This document shows, one piece after another, positions 1-9,428 of a DNA stretch of 33,667 nucleotides (its first letter is position 1; every line of letters starts with the position of its first letter). Made by a program: the position numbers and the translations under genes. The notes beneath the pieces were generated by a model. It was given only the letters and a program-made list of their open reading frames with translations. It was not told the DNA's origin and ran no database searches. The stretch is from positions 1 through 33,667 of the forward strand of contig BBEG01000019.1 in the NCBI GenBank assembly GCA_001312645.1, in the 5' to 3' direction. Source of the stretch: Rhodococcus sp. JCM 9791. Lineage in GTDB: Bacteria > Actinomycetota > Actinomycetes > Mycobacteriales > Mycobacteriaceae.

Positions 1-640
1 GGTAGTCGCGTAGCGTTGCCGTCGCCCGCGTCGCTTCGCTCCGCTCGAAATCGAAATTACAGACCCACCAACGATTTTCAACGTCACCATCGAAGCATCA
101 CCAGCAAGCACCGAGAGGCGGGGGTGTGCTACGCGCGCCGTGCACACCACCACAATGCCGCTCTCAACCCGTCCGATGTCATGCACCCATCATACCCCAC
201 CGCACCCCCACCACCAAAAAACACACGACAGACAGAATCTCTAAATACCCATCACCCCAACATAAACCGATACCACTACCAACAGTCCATGATCAAACCA
301 ACGGTAATCCGCCATAACACAATATAATTCACAATAAACGTTGCAGCACAACATAATTCAAAAACCACCAGAAACGGGCCACACCAACCACCCCACACAA
401 GAGCCGGCACCACCCGCCGCGACCCCACCACCCACACGGGACATGCCATCACCCCAGGTCACCACACCACACAACCCCCACACCCCACCAGAATGCAGGG
501 GCCTCCACACCAACAACACCGCACTACGCCACACTCACAAGCGGGAACCGGCCCGCCTCTCTCGGGCCGGTCCCCACCTGCATCACTCCCGAACCAACAC
601 CTCCGCACCCGGATCAATCGCATCGAGATACGTCACCAGC
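1..640. other. G-poor intergenic stretch, no gene supported
   Basis: I see no convincing gene here. From about 140 to 520 the plus strand is strikingly poor in G and rich in A and C, with runs such as CACCCCCACCACC, and codon use in every frame is unlike the coding regions to the right. A strong hairpin lies near the right end of the stretch (listed separately). It may be an intergenic spacer or decayed DNA beside the insertion sequence. Confidence 0.5.
543..574. terminator. Strong GC hairpin, possible terminator
   Basis: ACCGGCCCG (547-555) pairs perfectly with CGGGCCGGT (563-571). Three more G-C pairs (543-545 with 572-574) extend it past one bulged A. There is no U tract on either strand. 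On the minus strand it follows a TGA at 583-585 that closes a short stretch ending in EVLVRE, so it could end a minus-strand gene destroyed to the right. Confidence 0.45.
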
Positions 641-792
641 ATGGGGCACACACCGCCTGATGGTGCGGCTGCCCGCGAAGCTGCTCGCCGAGTCGGTGGC
701 TGCGGCTACACGATCGAGCCGTACCTCGAGGCCGAGAAGTCGGGTACGCACCTCGTCCTCGACTTCACCAGCGAGGATGACTCCGCGGAATT
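641..792 (+). pseudogene. Possible truncated reading frame abutting the IS256 element
   Basis: An open plus-strand frame starts at ATG 641 and runs straight into the left inverted repeat of the insertion sequence. Its second half (about GYTIEPYLEAEKSG onward) has very high G/C at third positions, as real genes here do. The first half does not, and there is no clear ribosome binding site. I do not recognise the protein. A competing minus-strand reading ends at 583. It may be a remnant of a gene interrupted by the element. Confidence 0.25.
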
Positions 793-825
793 GGGAGTGT
801 CCGATGAACGGTGGATCCGCCTTGG
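793..825 (+). repeat. IS256 left terminal inverted repeat
   Basis: It begins GGGAGTGTCCGATGAACGG and matches the reverse complement of 2135-2168 at most positions, including a 10-base identical core AACGGTGGAT. Confidence 0.75.
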
Positions 826-831
826 CATCAG

Positions 832-2097
832 TCAGATTCCACTCGGTGTGATGCGGCCTTCGAATGTAATCGCGAAGGCGTTCAAGGCAGGCTTCCACCT
901 CATTGCCCATCGTGCTCTTCCCTTGCCGCTGGGGTCCAGTGCCCGGGTGGCGAGGTAGAGGCATTTGAGGGCGGCTTGCTCGGTCGGGAAGTGTCCGCGG
1001 GCCCGAACTGCACGCCGGTAACGGGCATTGACCGACTCGATTGCGTTGGTCGAGCAGATCACCCGGCGGATCTCGACGTCGTAGTCGAGGAACGGAATGA
1101 ACTCGCTCCACGCGTTCTCCCAGAGTCGGACGATCGCCGGGTACTGGTTGCCCCACTTGCCCGCGAACTCGGTGAACCGTTCCTTGGCCGCGGACTCCGA
1201 CGGTGCGGTGTACACGGGCCGCAGATCCCGGCTCATCTCGTCCCAGTACTTCCGTGACGAATATCGGAAGGTGTTGCGAATCAAGTGAATAATGCAGGTC
1301 TGCACCACCGCCAGATCCCAGACCGCCGCGATCGCGTCGGGCAGGCCCTTGAGCCCGTCGCAGACCACGATGCACACATCGGCCACCCCACGATTCTTGA
1401 TCTCCGTCAACACGGCAAGCCAGAACTTTGCGCCCTCGCCGCCGTCACCGGCCCATAAGCCGAGGATGTCGCGTTCACCCGAGATGGTGACCCCGACCGC
1501 GACGTATACGGGCCGGTTGGCGACCTGCCCGTCGCGGATCTTGACGTGGATTGCATCGATGAACATCACCGGATAGACCCGATCGAGCGGACGATTTGCC
1601 CACTCGGTCATCTCGGAGATGACCTTGTCGGTGATCCGACTGATCGTGTCCTTCGAAACGCTCGCCCCGTAGACGTCGGCGAAGTGAGCGGCGATCTCCC
1701 CGGTCGTCAGCCCTTTCGCGCTCAACGACAGGACGATCTCGTCCACCCCGGTCAGGCGTCGTTGGCGTTTCTTGACGATCTGCGGGTCGAACGAGGCATC
1801 GGTGTCTCTGGGAACCTCGATCCCGACCGGTCCGATCTCGGTCAGGACGGTCTTCGATCGGGTTCCGTTACGGGAGTTGCCGCTGCCTCGACCTGCGGGG
1901 TCGTGTTTGTCGTAGCCGAGGTGCTCGGTCATTTCCGCATCCAGTGCGGTTTCGAGCACGTTCTTCGTCAACTGGTTGAGCAGGCCGTTCGGGCCCATCA
2001 AGTCGATACCTTGCTCCTTGGCCTGGGCCAGGAGCTGCTCGGCGAGCTGCTGTGGATCCACCTCGGTAGCCATGGGTTCCAGTGTCTCGGTCATCAT
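832..2097 (-). CDS. IS256 family transposase (mutator type)
   Basis: This 421-residue DDE transposase catalyses cut-and-paste or copy-out transposition of its element. The length is normal for the family and the frame is intact. The catalytic triad is recognisable: D in FIDAIHVKI, D in VVCDGLKGLPDAI, and E in STNAIESVNARYR. The typical C-terminal ending FAITFEGRI is present just before the stop, seven bases inside the left inverted repeat. An AAGGA ribosome binding site precedes two tandem ATG codons (2097 and 2094). A perfect hairpin sits immediately upstream of that site and may hide it in read-through transcripts. Confidence 0.95.
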   Translation of the reverse strand: MMTETLEPMATEVDPQQLAEQLLAQAKEQGIDLMGPNGLLNQLTKNVLETALDAEMTEHLGYDKHDPAGRGSGNSRNGTRSKTVLTEIGPVGIEVPRDTDASFDPQIVKKRQRRLTGVDEIVLSLSAKGLTTGEIAAHFADVYGASVSKDTISRITDKVISEMTEWANRPLDRVYPVMFIDAIHVKIRDGQVANRPVYVAVGVTISGERDILGLWAGDGGEGAKFWLAVLTEIKNRGVADVCIVVCDGLKGLPDAIAAVWDLAVVQTCIIHLIRNTFRYSSRKYWDEMSRDLRPVYTAPSESAAKERFTEFAGKWGNQYPAIVRLWENAWSEFIPFLDYDVEIRRVICSTNAIESVNARYRRAVRARGHFPTEQAALKCLYLATRALDPSGKGRARWAMRWKPALNAFAITFEGRITPSGI

Positions 2098-2107
2098 CGA
2101 TCCTTCC

Positions 2108-2127
2108 CGCCAGGCTCACGCCTGGCG
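2108..2127 (-). promoter_or_regulatory. Leader hairpin of the IS256 transposase
   Basis: CGCCAGGC-TCAC-GCCTGGCG is a perfect 8-bp stem with a 4-base loop, directly upstream of the transposase ribosome binding site and inside the element. By analogy with other insertion sequences, such hairpins limit transposase translation from outside transcripts. That role is inferred here. Confidence 0.5.
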
Positions 2128-2134
2128 TGTCAGA

Positions 2135-2168
2135 CCAAGGTCGAATCCACCGTTATTCCGACAGTCCC
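2135..2168 (-). repeat. IS256 right terminal inverted repeat
   Basis: On the minus strand it begins GGGACTGTCGGAATAACGG, mirroring the left end with a few mismatches. It lies about 38 bp upstream of the transposase start. Confidence 0.75.
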
Positions 2169-2200
2169 ACCCGAAACGCGACAGACCCCCTTAGAAGGGG

Positions 2201-3420
<1,220 letters not shown>

Positions 3421-3447
3421 CTACGCACCGTGTGATCACAACACCCC

Positions 3448-3468
3448 TTCTTTCACTGAGCGAAAGAA
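3448..3468. promoter_or_regulatory. Candidate operator for the pobA regulator
   Basis: TTCTTTC (3448-3454) and GAAAGAA (3462-3468) form a perfect 7-bp inverted repeat around ACTGAGC. The site lies between the regulator's stop and pobA, about 70 bp upstream of the pobA start. IclR-family proteins bind such palindromes, so it is a plausible operator. A weak terminator for the regulator gene is the alternative. Confidence 0.5.
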
Positions 3469-3471
3469 CGG

Positions 3472-4209
3472 CTACACGACACCGCGGGAAATGCCCCACG
3501 CTGCAGCCCTCACCGCCGGGATCAGGGGTCCGGGGTCCTTCTGCCTCGGAACCACGACCGACACTGCAGCGACGACCTCCCCCGTCGACCGCGACACCGG
3601 TGCAGCCACGGCGAGCGTTCCGATGTTGAGGTGTTCGCGACAGGTGACCCACCCGGTCCGGCGAATGTCGTCGAGCGTGCTTCGAAGGCGATGTTCGGTG
3701 GTGATGGTCGAGGGAGTGAAGCGTTCGAGGCCTGCCATGAGAACCTCGCCGAGCAAGTCCACTCCGCCGAACGCCAACAACACGAGACCACCACTCGATG
3801 CGTGTAGCGGCAGTCGCCCGCCCGCCCGACCGACGACGGTGACGGCCCCGCGCGCCGACAGGCGCTCGATACAGAGCGCCTCGAGATCTTCCCGGACCAC
3901 GAGCTGGACATTCTCGCGCGTCGCTTCGTACAGGTCCTCGAGATACGGCAGCGCTACCTGTCGCAGTCCATGGGCGCGTGGCGCGAGCGCACCCAGCTCC
4001 CACAGCCGTACTCCGATCTCATAGTGCCCGTTGTCGACGCGTTCGAGCGCCCCGTTATCAACTAGTTGACGGCACAGCCGGTGCACCGTCGGCAGCGGCA
4101 GTCCGGTGCACCGGCTCAGCTCCGACTGCGACAGTTGAGGGCGCTCCGAGGTGAACGAACCCAGAATCAGGAATGCGCGCCCGAGCATGCTGCGATTGTC
4201 TCCGGACAT
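3472..4209 (-). CDS. IclR family transcriptional regulator (PobR-like)
   Basis: An intact regulator of about 245 aa. The N-terminal winged helix-turn-helix (LSQSELSRCTGLPLPTVHRL, about residues 25-45) is followed by the IclR effector domain with the hallmark GRLPLHASSGGLVLLAF. IclR proteins of this size bind aromatic acids and control ring-cleavage genes; PcaR and PobR are examples. Its position directly upstream of pobA on the same strand makes it the likely regulator responding to 4-hydroxybenzoate. I chose ATG 4209 because the upstream in-frame extension lacks family character. A longer form starting at 4335 is possible. The ribosome binding site is weak. Confidence 0.88.
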   Translation of the reverse strand: MSGDNRSMLGRAFLILGSFTSERPQLSQSELSRCTGLPLPTVHRLCRQLVDNGALERVDNGHYEIGVRLWELGALAPRAHGLRQVALPYLEDLYEATRENVQLVVREDLEALCIERLSARGAVTVVGRAGGRLPLHASSGGLVLLAFGGVDLLGEVLMAGLERFTPSTITTEHRLRSTLDDIRRTGWVTCREHLNIGTLAVAAPVSRSTGEVVAAVSVVVPRQKDPGPLIPAVRAAAWGISRGVV

Positions 4210-5041
4210 GCCACCAGTATCCCCGGGTGCCCCTTGGGGGTTGAAGCAGTCGCCGCAGGTTGTCTTCCGATCTATCGTCGGACATCGAATAGAACGCTCG
4301 AGTATCGCTGCCTTGAGGTTGGTAAGCGCCGCCAATGGGGTGCCTCGCGCGAGCCATGAGCACTGTTGGAGCCGCCGGTTTCAGCGGCCGGCGTTTCGGT
4401 GCAGGCGTTTGTGCCGATTTCCACTGGCGACTTCGACTTGGTTCGAAACCGAATCTCGTTGTCTCAGTATCAAAACGAGCGGTGTTCGAGCAGACGACCG
4501 ATGACGGGCTTGTCACCGGATACACCACACCATGGTGCGCAAGTCGGCTCGATCGAAGGGGACGCAGCCTCGGAGTTGTGTTTTGCATTGCCCGGTGTCG
4601 AGTCGGTCGACCACGCCCGCGATCACATGGCCGCACGCAAAATCCCGTCGCTGGCAAGACCTTCATCCTCGGAACTGGTCGCCGACGAGGCCGTCAATCT
4701 GAAAGCGTGCCTTTTGCGCTTGCCGCAGATTGTCCAGAAATTGAACACACACAGTGCGTGATCCCAATCACTATGAGTGCGCCCACGATCCGCGCCCACG
4801 AGGAGCCCTAGGAAAGACTGTGTTAGCCGGTTCACCGCGTCCAGCGTGGTCGACCGCCCGGACGAGCATGCCCAGTAAATGCGGTGCCGTACGCCACGAA
4901 ATTGGTGTATCGAGCGGAATCTACAGAGCTCATACCCGCCGTGTAGGGGCGCGCGAAGTCTGCCTTCCGCCCGCCTGGCCAATCTGAGGCAGTTCCCCTT
5001 TTTCGTTCGCACCCACTGAAGAAGACAGAAGGAGTCATCAG
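4210..5041. other. 830-bp spacer between divergent pobR-like gene and the SCP2/membrane operon
   Basis: No gene is recognised. A plus-strand open frame at 4366-4761 (131 aa) has mixed codon use, no ribosome binding site and no family resemblance I can name. A small or decayed gene is possible. The stretch must hold the promoters of both divergent units. A GGAG ribosome binding site for the next gene sits at its right end. Confidence 0.4.
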
Positions 5042-5437
5042 ATGAGTTACCCGTTTTTCTCGCAGGATTGGTGCGACGCCGCCAAGTCCGTCGCCAATGC
5101 CAACACGGCGACGTACCGGGGTTTCAAGGATCCTGCGACATTCACCAACCGAATGGCCTTCGGCACCCTCGGTCGCGAAGACCTCGTCACACATGTGGAA
5201 TGGAAAGCCGGACAAATCATTTCGTGGACGCCTGCTCAGTTCGACGAGACTGATTTGTGGGTGATCATCGATGCGGCTCTACCAACGTGGCGCGAATGCG
5301 CCGAGGGCGTGTCCGAGGGCAAAAAACTCCTGATGGCGGGGCAATTGAAACTGATGAAGGGACCTATCGAGAACGCGGACGCGTTCAACAGCTTTCTCCG
5401 GTCGTGGGGGCAGGTCGATACCGACTGGAACGTGTGA
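5042..5437 (+). CDS. SCP2 (sterol carrier)-like protein
   Basis: A 131-aa protein with a good GGAG ribosome binding site eight bases before ATG. It resembles SCP2/sterol-carrier domains, which bind lipids or CoA esters in a hydrophobic pocket. The family-like features are an alternating beta core and the late GQLKLMKGP segment with a following amphipathic helix ending LRSWGQVDTDW. It has no signal peptide, so it should be cytoplasmic. It is the first gene of a plus-strand operon with another SCP2-like protein and five membrane-anchored helical proteins. Its role is probably binding or presenting a hydrophobic substrate. The domain call rests on pattern only. Confidence 0.6.
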   Translation: MSYPFFSQDWCDAAKSVANANTATYRGFKDPATFTNRMAFGTLGREDLVTHVEWKAGQIISWTPAQFDETDLWVIIDAALPTWRECAEGVSEGKKLLMAGQLKLMKGPIENADAFNSFLRSWGQVDTDWNV

Positions 5438-5524
5438 TCTAGTCCAGCGTCGTTTCGTGCAGTTCACCTCCCGAGGCGAGTCCCGTTAGAGCCTCACTCC
5501 CTCTGTCCTGAAAGGCCCCTATCC

Positions 5525-5976
5525 ATGACAACTGATGCTCCCGCCAGGTATCCCGTCACCCTCTACGACGGGCCGGAAGCAAATGGCGTCGCCACTATCG
5601 TCGGCACGCTGCTCAGTCAGAATTTCGAAAGGTTTCCCGACCGTGTGAACATCGCGCGCAGAATTTCACGGCCGCTCACCATTGTCAGTACCGACACAAA
5701 GGCCGCGTGCACCATAGTGTTGGGAACCGACAACGCAGTGGTGTTCAACGATGTTGTCGGCAGGCCGAGTGTGACCGTCTATGCCACCGTCGACCAGATC
5801 CTCGATGTTTCACAGTTGCCGATGAAGCAGGCGGATTGATACCGCTGGGCCTTTTCACCAATCGAGGCTGGAGGGTGCTCAAAGAGATCGCTACTCGCCA
5901 GCTCGTCATCAAGGGCTTGCTTGTCCACACGGTGACGGCTCTGCGGACCATTGCTCTTGTCTCGGTTGTCGACTGA
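5525..5976 (+). CDS. Second SCP2-like/conserved hypothetical protein (frameshifted)
   Basis: The frame from ATG 5525 stops at 5839 (104 aa). Adding one base near 5833 joins it to a following frame ending at 5976 and gives a sensible 150-aa protein. Its end, KGLLVHTVTALRTIALVSVV, is the kind of hydrophobic C-terminal helix I would expect to be conserved. If the break is real, the second part could instead be a 46-aa protein from TTG 5836 overlapping the stop. The first part has an SCP2-like beta-rich look. The final TGA overlaps the ATG of the next gene by one base, so the genes are translationally coupled. Confidence 0.55.
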
Positions 5977-6635
5977 TGACAGCACTGTTCGGACGCAACC
6001 GTCACAGCTCCGCAGCGAGCTTCGACGATAACCCCGCGGACTCGCCTGGATGGCCCGTGCCAGGCGTTCAAGGTGCGATAGATGCGCAGTCGGTCAAGGC
6101 GGCGCGTAGGACGAATATTGCGCGCGCGGTGCTGGTGGCCGCCTTGATTCCGCTCGGGGCGTTCTACCTCGCGCCCCGGGTGTACAACCTCACCGCCACC
6201 CCGTATCGGCTCGATCAAGCGGTGGTCTCGGCCGACAACTACAACCCGGCGTTGACCGAACTAGTCGAGCATGAGCAGGTGACTGTGTCGGCGTTCACTG
6301 CTCTGGACAAAATGGAGGCCGCTCTGGCCAGCGTGCACGCCACCGATGCAACAGTCGCCGCCGAACTGAAGACATTGACCGGCCAAATCAGCGGCGACAT
6401 CCAAGCCACCCTCGACCTTGCCGGTACGAATGTCTCCGAACTGGTGACGTCGTTGGACACTCTTACCGCGCAAGTCAATTCGTTGCAATCGCCGGTCGAC
6501 GGCGCCACGGCGGCGTTGGACGGCAACACCGCCGCCATGGAAGTCATTCTCGCCGATGCGCGTTCGACTGCGGACCTGGTCCACAGCGCTCGCCTGTCCG
6601 CAGAAGAGTCCGCCAACGATCTGTCCGGAAAGTAG
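5976..6635 (+). CDS. Single-pass membrane protein with long extracytoplasmic helices (1 of 5)
   Basis: A 219-aa protein of unknown function. A polar, Pro-rich N-terminus of about 45 residues is followed by one membrane helix (AVLVAALIPLGAFYLAP, about 50-67) with basic residues KAARR just before it. This predicts an N-in, C-out topology. The remaining 150 residues are Ala/Leu/Thr/Asp-rich and strongly helical, with heptad-like spacing and no Cys. It is coupled to the upstream gene by a TGATG overlap and is followed after 10 bp by a similar protein. It resembles the helical part of Mce proteins without an MCE/MlaD beta domain. Assignment to any family is uncertain. Confidence 0.75.
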   Translation: MTALFGRNRHSSAASFDDNPADSPGWPVPGVQGAIDAQSVKAARRTNIARAVLVAALIPLGAFYLAPRVYNLTATPYRLDQAVVSADNYNPALTELVEHEQVTVSAFTALDKMEAALASVHATDATVAAELKTLTGQISGDIQATLDLAGTNVSELVTSLDTLTAQVNSLQSPVDGATAALDGNTAAMEVILADARSTADLVHSARLSAEESANDLSGK

Positions 6636-6645
6636 GGAGTAAGCA

Positions 6646-7179
6646 GTGATTCTCTTCGGACGGCGCGGAGGACCCGCCCGTATGGCGCTCTCCGTCGCGG
6701 CGGTCGGCGCGCTGAGCCTGTTCGCGTTCGTGATCGTCAACCTCAACACCCGTCTCGATAACCAGCAACGGGTGAACCTGACCAGCATCGCCGCGTCCGA
6801 GGACATCGTCGCGGTCAACGACAAGCTCACCGGGGAATTGGGGCAACTGACCGAACTGACGCGCACTGCGCAGGGTGCCCTCGACGCCACCGCGGCGCTG
6901 GGCCCGCTTCTTACCCGGCTCGACGAGGCGATCGGCCCCGCAGCGCAGATGCTCTCGAGCAACACTTCCGGAGCCCAGGTGACCAACGAGCAACTGGGCA
7001 ACATCCAGTCCATTCTCGGAGAGGTCCAGAACACGGTAGTTCCGCTGGTGACCTCGGCGCAGACATTCGGCGACCAGGGAACCCAGCTGCTCTCGGTGGT
7101 GCAGGCTCTGGTCGCGGACCTCCGCAGTTCGGTGACCTCGGTGCAGACGATCAACCAAATGCTCCCGCTCCCGGGCTGA
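6646..7179 (+). CDS. Single-pass membrane protein with helical domain (2 of 5)
   Basis: A 177-aa protein starting with GTG behind a GGGAG ribosome binding site. A short basic N-terminus (FGRRGGPAR) leads into a membrane helix at about 13-32. A roughly 140-residue helical outer region follows, with repeated Leu/Val heptads (LTGELGQLTELTR). It ends in MLPLPG. Layout and composition match the neighbouring four proteins, suggesting an old duplication series and a shared assembly. No catalytic motif is visible. Confidence 0.75.
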   Translation: MILFGRRGGPARMALSVAAVGALSLFAFVIVNLNTRLDNQQRVNLTSIAASEDIVAVNDKLTGELGQLTELTRTAQGALDATAALGPLLTRLDEAIGPAAQMLSSNTSGAQVTNEQLGNIQSILGEVQNTVVPLVTSAQTFGDQGTQLLSVVQALVADLRSSVTSVQTINQMLPLPG

Positions 7180-7238
7180 GCGCGAATGCCCCTACCCGAC
7201 CCACTTTCCCCGTTCCTACTCCTGTTTGGACACACCCG

Positions 7239-7940
7239 ATGAACCAGGGCTACGACCCTTCGCCCGAGCGCCTTCCGGATCCCACCCACGATGACTACGA
7301 CGGGTCGACTACGGTGCCGACGAGGCGAAAATCGGGGTTTCGGCGACGGACGGACGTGCCGCCCTCGATGATCACCACTTCTTCCGGTTTTGCGGTAGCC
7401 ACCGAGTGGCTCGGCCGCGCAGCTGCAGTGCTGGCCGTTGTGCTGTTCGCCCTGGTCATGATGACTATCCACAAGGGCCTGCGGGTGCAAGAAAGCGCCC
7501 GCGCCACCGTGGAAAACTTCCGCATCACCAACGAATTCTTCTCCCAGCGTACCGATTTGACCGCACCTGCGACTGCTCGCCGGCAACTCGAGGAGTTGGC
7601 CGGCATCCTCGGTCAGCTCAACATTGCCGCTGCCAGCGATGTCGATCATCTAGCCGCGTTGCTGCCAGACGCCCAGGCTCTGGTCGCCGCCGGTCAGGGC
7701 GATGCGCGGATCGCGCAACAACTCGAGACGGTGGCCACCACGCTGCAGAGTTCGGCGGCATCGCTGCATGAGATCTCGTCGAGCGCCAACACGACCGTGT
7801 CCTCTGTGGACGGCGAACTGAGCCAGGCCATCGACTTGGTCAACCAACTCAACGCCGAATTGATCCGCACCACGAACAAACTCGCGTTTGTGCCCGCACA
7901 GGACGCCCTGATTCCCGCCCCGACCGGAGGACCACGATGA
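7239..7940 (+). CDS. Single-pass membrane protein with helical domain (3 of 5)
   Basis: A 233-aa protein. Its cytoplasmic N-terminus of about 57 residues is acidic and then basic (TRRKSGFRRR). The membrane helix spans about 59-77 (AAAVLAVVLFALVMM). The outer part is a long predicted coiled coil with segments such as LEELAGILGQL and IDLVNQLNAEL, ending in a Pro-rich tail. The last bases overlap the start of the next gene (ATGA), showing translational coupling. Function is unknown; it is one of five look-alike proteins. Confidence 0.75.
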   Translation: MNQGYDPSPERLPDPTHDDYDGSTTVPTRRKSGFRRRTDVPPSMITTSSGFAVATEWLGRAAAVLAVVLFALVMMTIHKGLRVQESARATVENFRITNEFFSQRTDLTAPATARRQLEELAGILGQLNIAAASDVDHLAALLPDAQALVAAGQGDARIAQQLETVATTLQSSAASLHEISSSANTTVSSVDGELSQAIDLVNQLNAELIRTTNKLAFVPAQDALIPAPTGGPR

Positions 7941-8585
7941 TCTCGAAGAAGCAATGGGTCGCCGTCGTCATGGTGGCAGGTGCTGCGCCAGCCTCGTTCT
8001 CTGTGCTGTCAACGGGTTCGTGCCCGGACTCGACGACCTCATGGATCCACTGGGCCGCCCGTCGCGCTCAGCCAGGAATTGATCACCTCCGCTGGACAAT
8101 TGGACGAGCTGACATCCGTCTTCGTTCCCAAGCATGCGCAGTTGTCCGGTGACATCCAGGCGCTCATTCCGCTCGCCGATGATCTCGAGTCGCTCACCAC
8201 CAAGGCGGCGGAGCTGCCCGGCAAGTCGAGCACTGTCAACGCCTCCACCCGGGACGTCAGCACAATCGCCGGCCCGTTGCCCGACCTGATTGCCGCTGTC
8301 ACCGCGCACTCAGACCGCGCCGCCCCGACGGTCGGCGGACTGTCCACCGCAGTCGAATCAGTGACCACCCAACTTCAAAGCATCGAACAGAACCTGGGCG
8401 CGGTGCAGAGTGCCGTCGGTGAACTTGGCCCTCGAAGTTCAGCGATCGCGTCGACCCTAGCCAACATCGAAGAGGAAGCCCGGCACGTCCAGGTGTTCGG
8501 GCCACTTCTTGCCCTGATCGGCCCGCCGGTCAACTCCTTGAACCTTCCGCCGCTGGGTGTGCCTGCATCCGGCACAACCCCGTGA
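7937..8585 (+). CDS. Single-pass membrane protein with helical domain (4 of 5, frameshifted)
   Basis: Restored length is 216 aa. It starts MISKKQWVAVVMVAG, a membrane helix at about 7-25, and continues in other frames through CAVNGFVPGLDDLMDPLGRP into the helical outer region (LTSVFVPKHAQLSGDIQALIP). Breaks near 7984 and 8061 each need one added base. The outer region has the same Ala/Leu/Thr/Ser heptad style as its neighbours and ends with LPPLGVP, echoing MLPLPG of protein 2. The ATGA overlap with protein 3 fixes the start. Confidence 0.65.
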
Positions 8586-8635
8586 TCCCGACATTCCGAC
8601 ACACCTTTTCGACAAACGAAGGAGAAGGCCCCATC

Positions 8636-9158
8636 ATGTTCCGTCTTTCCTGGGCGATCGCCCTGGGTTTCACCATCGCCATGCTGACGGGCATTCTGAT
8701 CGTCACCCGCGACCTGAGTATCTCCAACGACATTTTCAAAGACGGTGTCGCCCAAGCAAGAATGGTCAACAACACCACCGACGAGGCGCTGGACGGAGCA
8801 GCGCAACTGCCGCCTGCGAATGAGGCCATCCATCACGCATGCCACAAGTGGTCGGCGTGATCGACTCGTTGACCCGCGCCGACACAACCTTGGGGTCTCT
8901 CGGGGACCAGCTGGCGGCACTGTCGATTGCCCTGCAATCTGCTGATGCCCCACTCCAAGGCATCGTGGCGGCGGGCCAATCCGCCACCGAACAGGCGAAC
9001 GCCGCAGCCGACCCCGCCGAATCGGTCGCCGCCACTCTCGTCGCGGCCGATGCCAAGGCGCGTGCCCTTGGACCCTTGCTCGACCAGACCCTCGCCCTGA
9101 GTCAGACCATCGACTCGAAACTGCGAATTTCGTTGATCCTGCCGTCATCGGCAACTAG
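8636..9158 (+). CDS. Single-pass membrane protein with helical domain (5 of 5, frameshifted)
   Basis: The start at ATG 8636 is supported by AAGGAGAAGG upstream. A membrane helix lies at about 5-23 (SWAIALGFTIAMLTGILIV), then a helical outer part. One base added near 8838 joins the N-terminus to PQVVGVIDSLTRADTTLGSL. A second near 9127 would give the ending NFVDPAVIGN and a TAG at 9156-9158, for 174 aa in total. Without the second repair the frame would run on to 9414 through a terminator hairpin, which is unlikely. It is the last gene of the operon. Confidence 0.6.
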
Positions 9159-9281
9159 TCTCTCGATCGCTTGTTGCGAAAATCGGTCGACAACGCGCCA
9201 TGAGGGGGAGGCCCACGCCATGCATATTCGGCTGCATCGCGACATCGGGTTGTTGCTCTCATCTGTGAGTGGTCGCATCAT

Positions 9282-9310
9282 CGGGGGAGCGCCCTCCCTC
9301 GCTCCGCCCG
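9282..9310. terminator. GC-rich hairpin downstream of the membrane-protein operon
   Basis: CGGGGGAGCG (9282-9291) and CGCTCCGCCCG (9300-9310) pair over about ten positions with small irregularities. The hairpin lies about 120 bp after the last membrane gene. Confidence 0.35.
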
Positions 9311-9353
9311 GTTTGTGCCCTCACATGCGCCACGTCGCTGTAGATCTGCGAAC

Positions 9354-9395
9354 GCCACCGCCCCGGAAACGATTACACGTTTCCGGGGCGGTGGC
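9354..9395. terminator. Perfect 17-bp terminator hairpin
   Basis: GCCACCGCCCCGGAAAC (9354-9370) and its exact complement (9379-9395) flank an 8-base loop. TGATTTT follows on the plus strand. It probably ends the plus-strand SCP2/membrane operon and may serve the converging minus-strand operon too. Confidence 0.8.
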
Positions 9396-9428
9396 TGATT
9401 TTCCGAATCGGTGAGACGATCCGCACTA

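Larger units (their letters stand above)
793..2168 (-). mobile_element. IS256-family insertion sequence
   Basis: A complete-looking element of about 1376 bp carries one intact transposase on the minus strand. Imperfect terminal inverted repeats of about 33 bp are visible at 793-825 and 2135-2168; both contain AACGGTGGAT on the outward-reading strand. The flanks (GCGGAATT on the left, ACCCGAAA on the right) do not form the 8-9 bp direct repeat usual for this family. This suggests that one side was rearranged after insertion. The right edge lies about 30 bp beyond the 3' end of pobA. Confidence 0.85.

Noticed and set aside
341-958. Long plus-strand open frame crossing the left edge of the IS256 element
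   Set aside because: Most of it is the G-poor non-coding tract and then the antisense of the transposase. Only the 641-792 part has coding-like codon use and is listed as a possible remnant.
5836-5976. Separate 46-aa gene from TTG 5836
   Set aside because: Adding one base joins it to the upstream frame as one 150-aa protein, in line with the many other missing-base breaks. It is kept only as an alternative.
6261-7649. 462-aa minus-strand open frame
   Set aside because: It lies opposite three coupled plus-strand membrane genes with good ribosome binding sites and has an implausible Arg/Ser-rich composition.
9159-9414. C-terminal extension of the fifth membrane protein
   Set aside because: It runs through two terminator hairpins and loses helical character. 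A missing base near 9127 and a stop at 9158 explain the data better.
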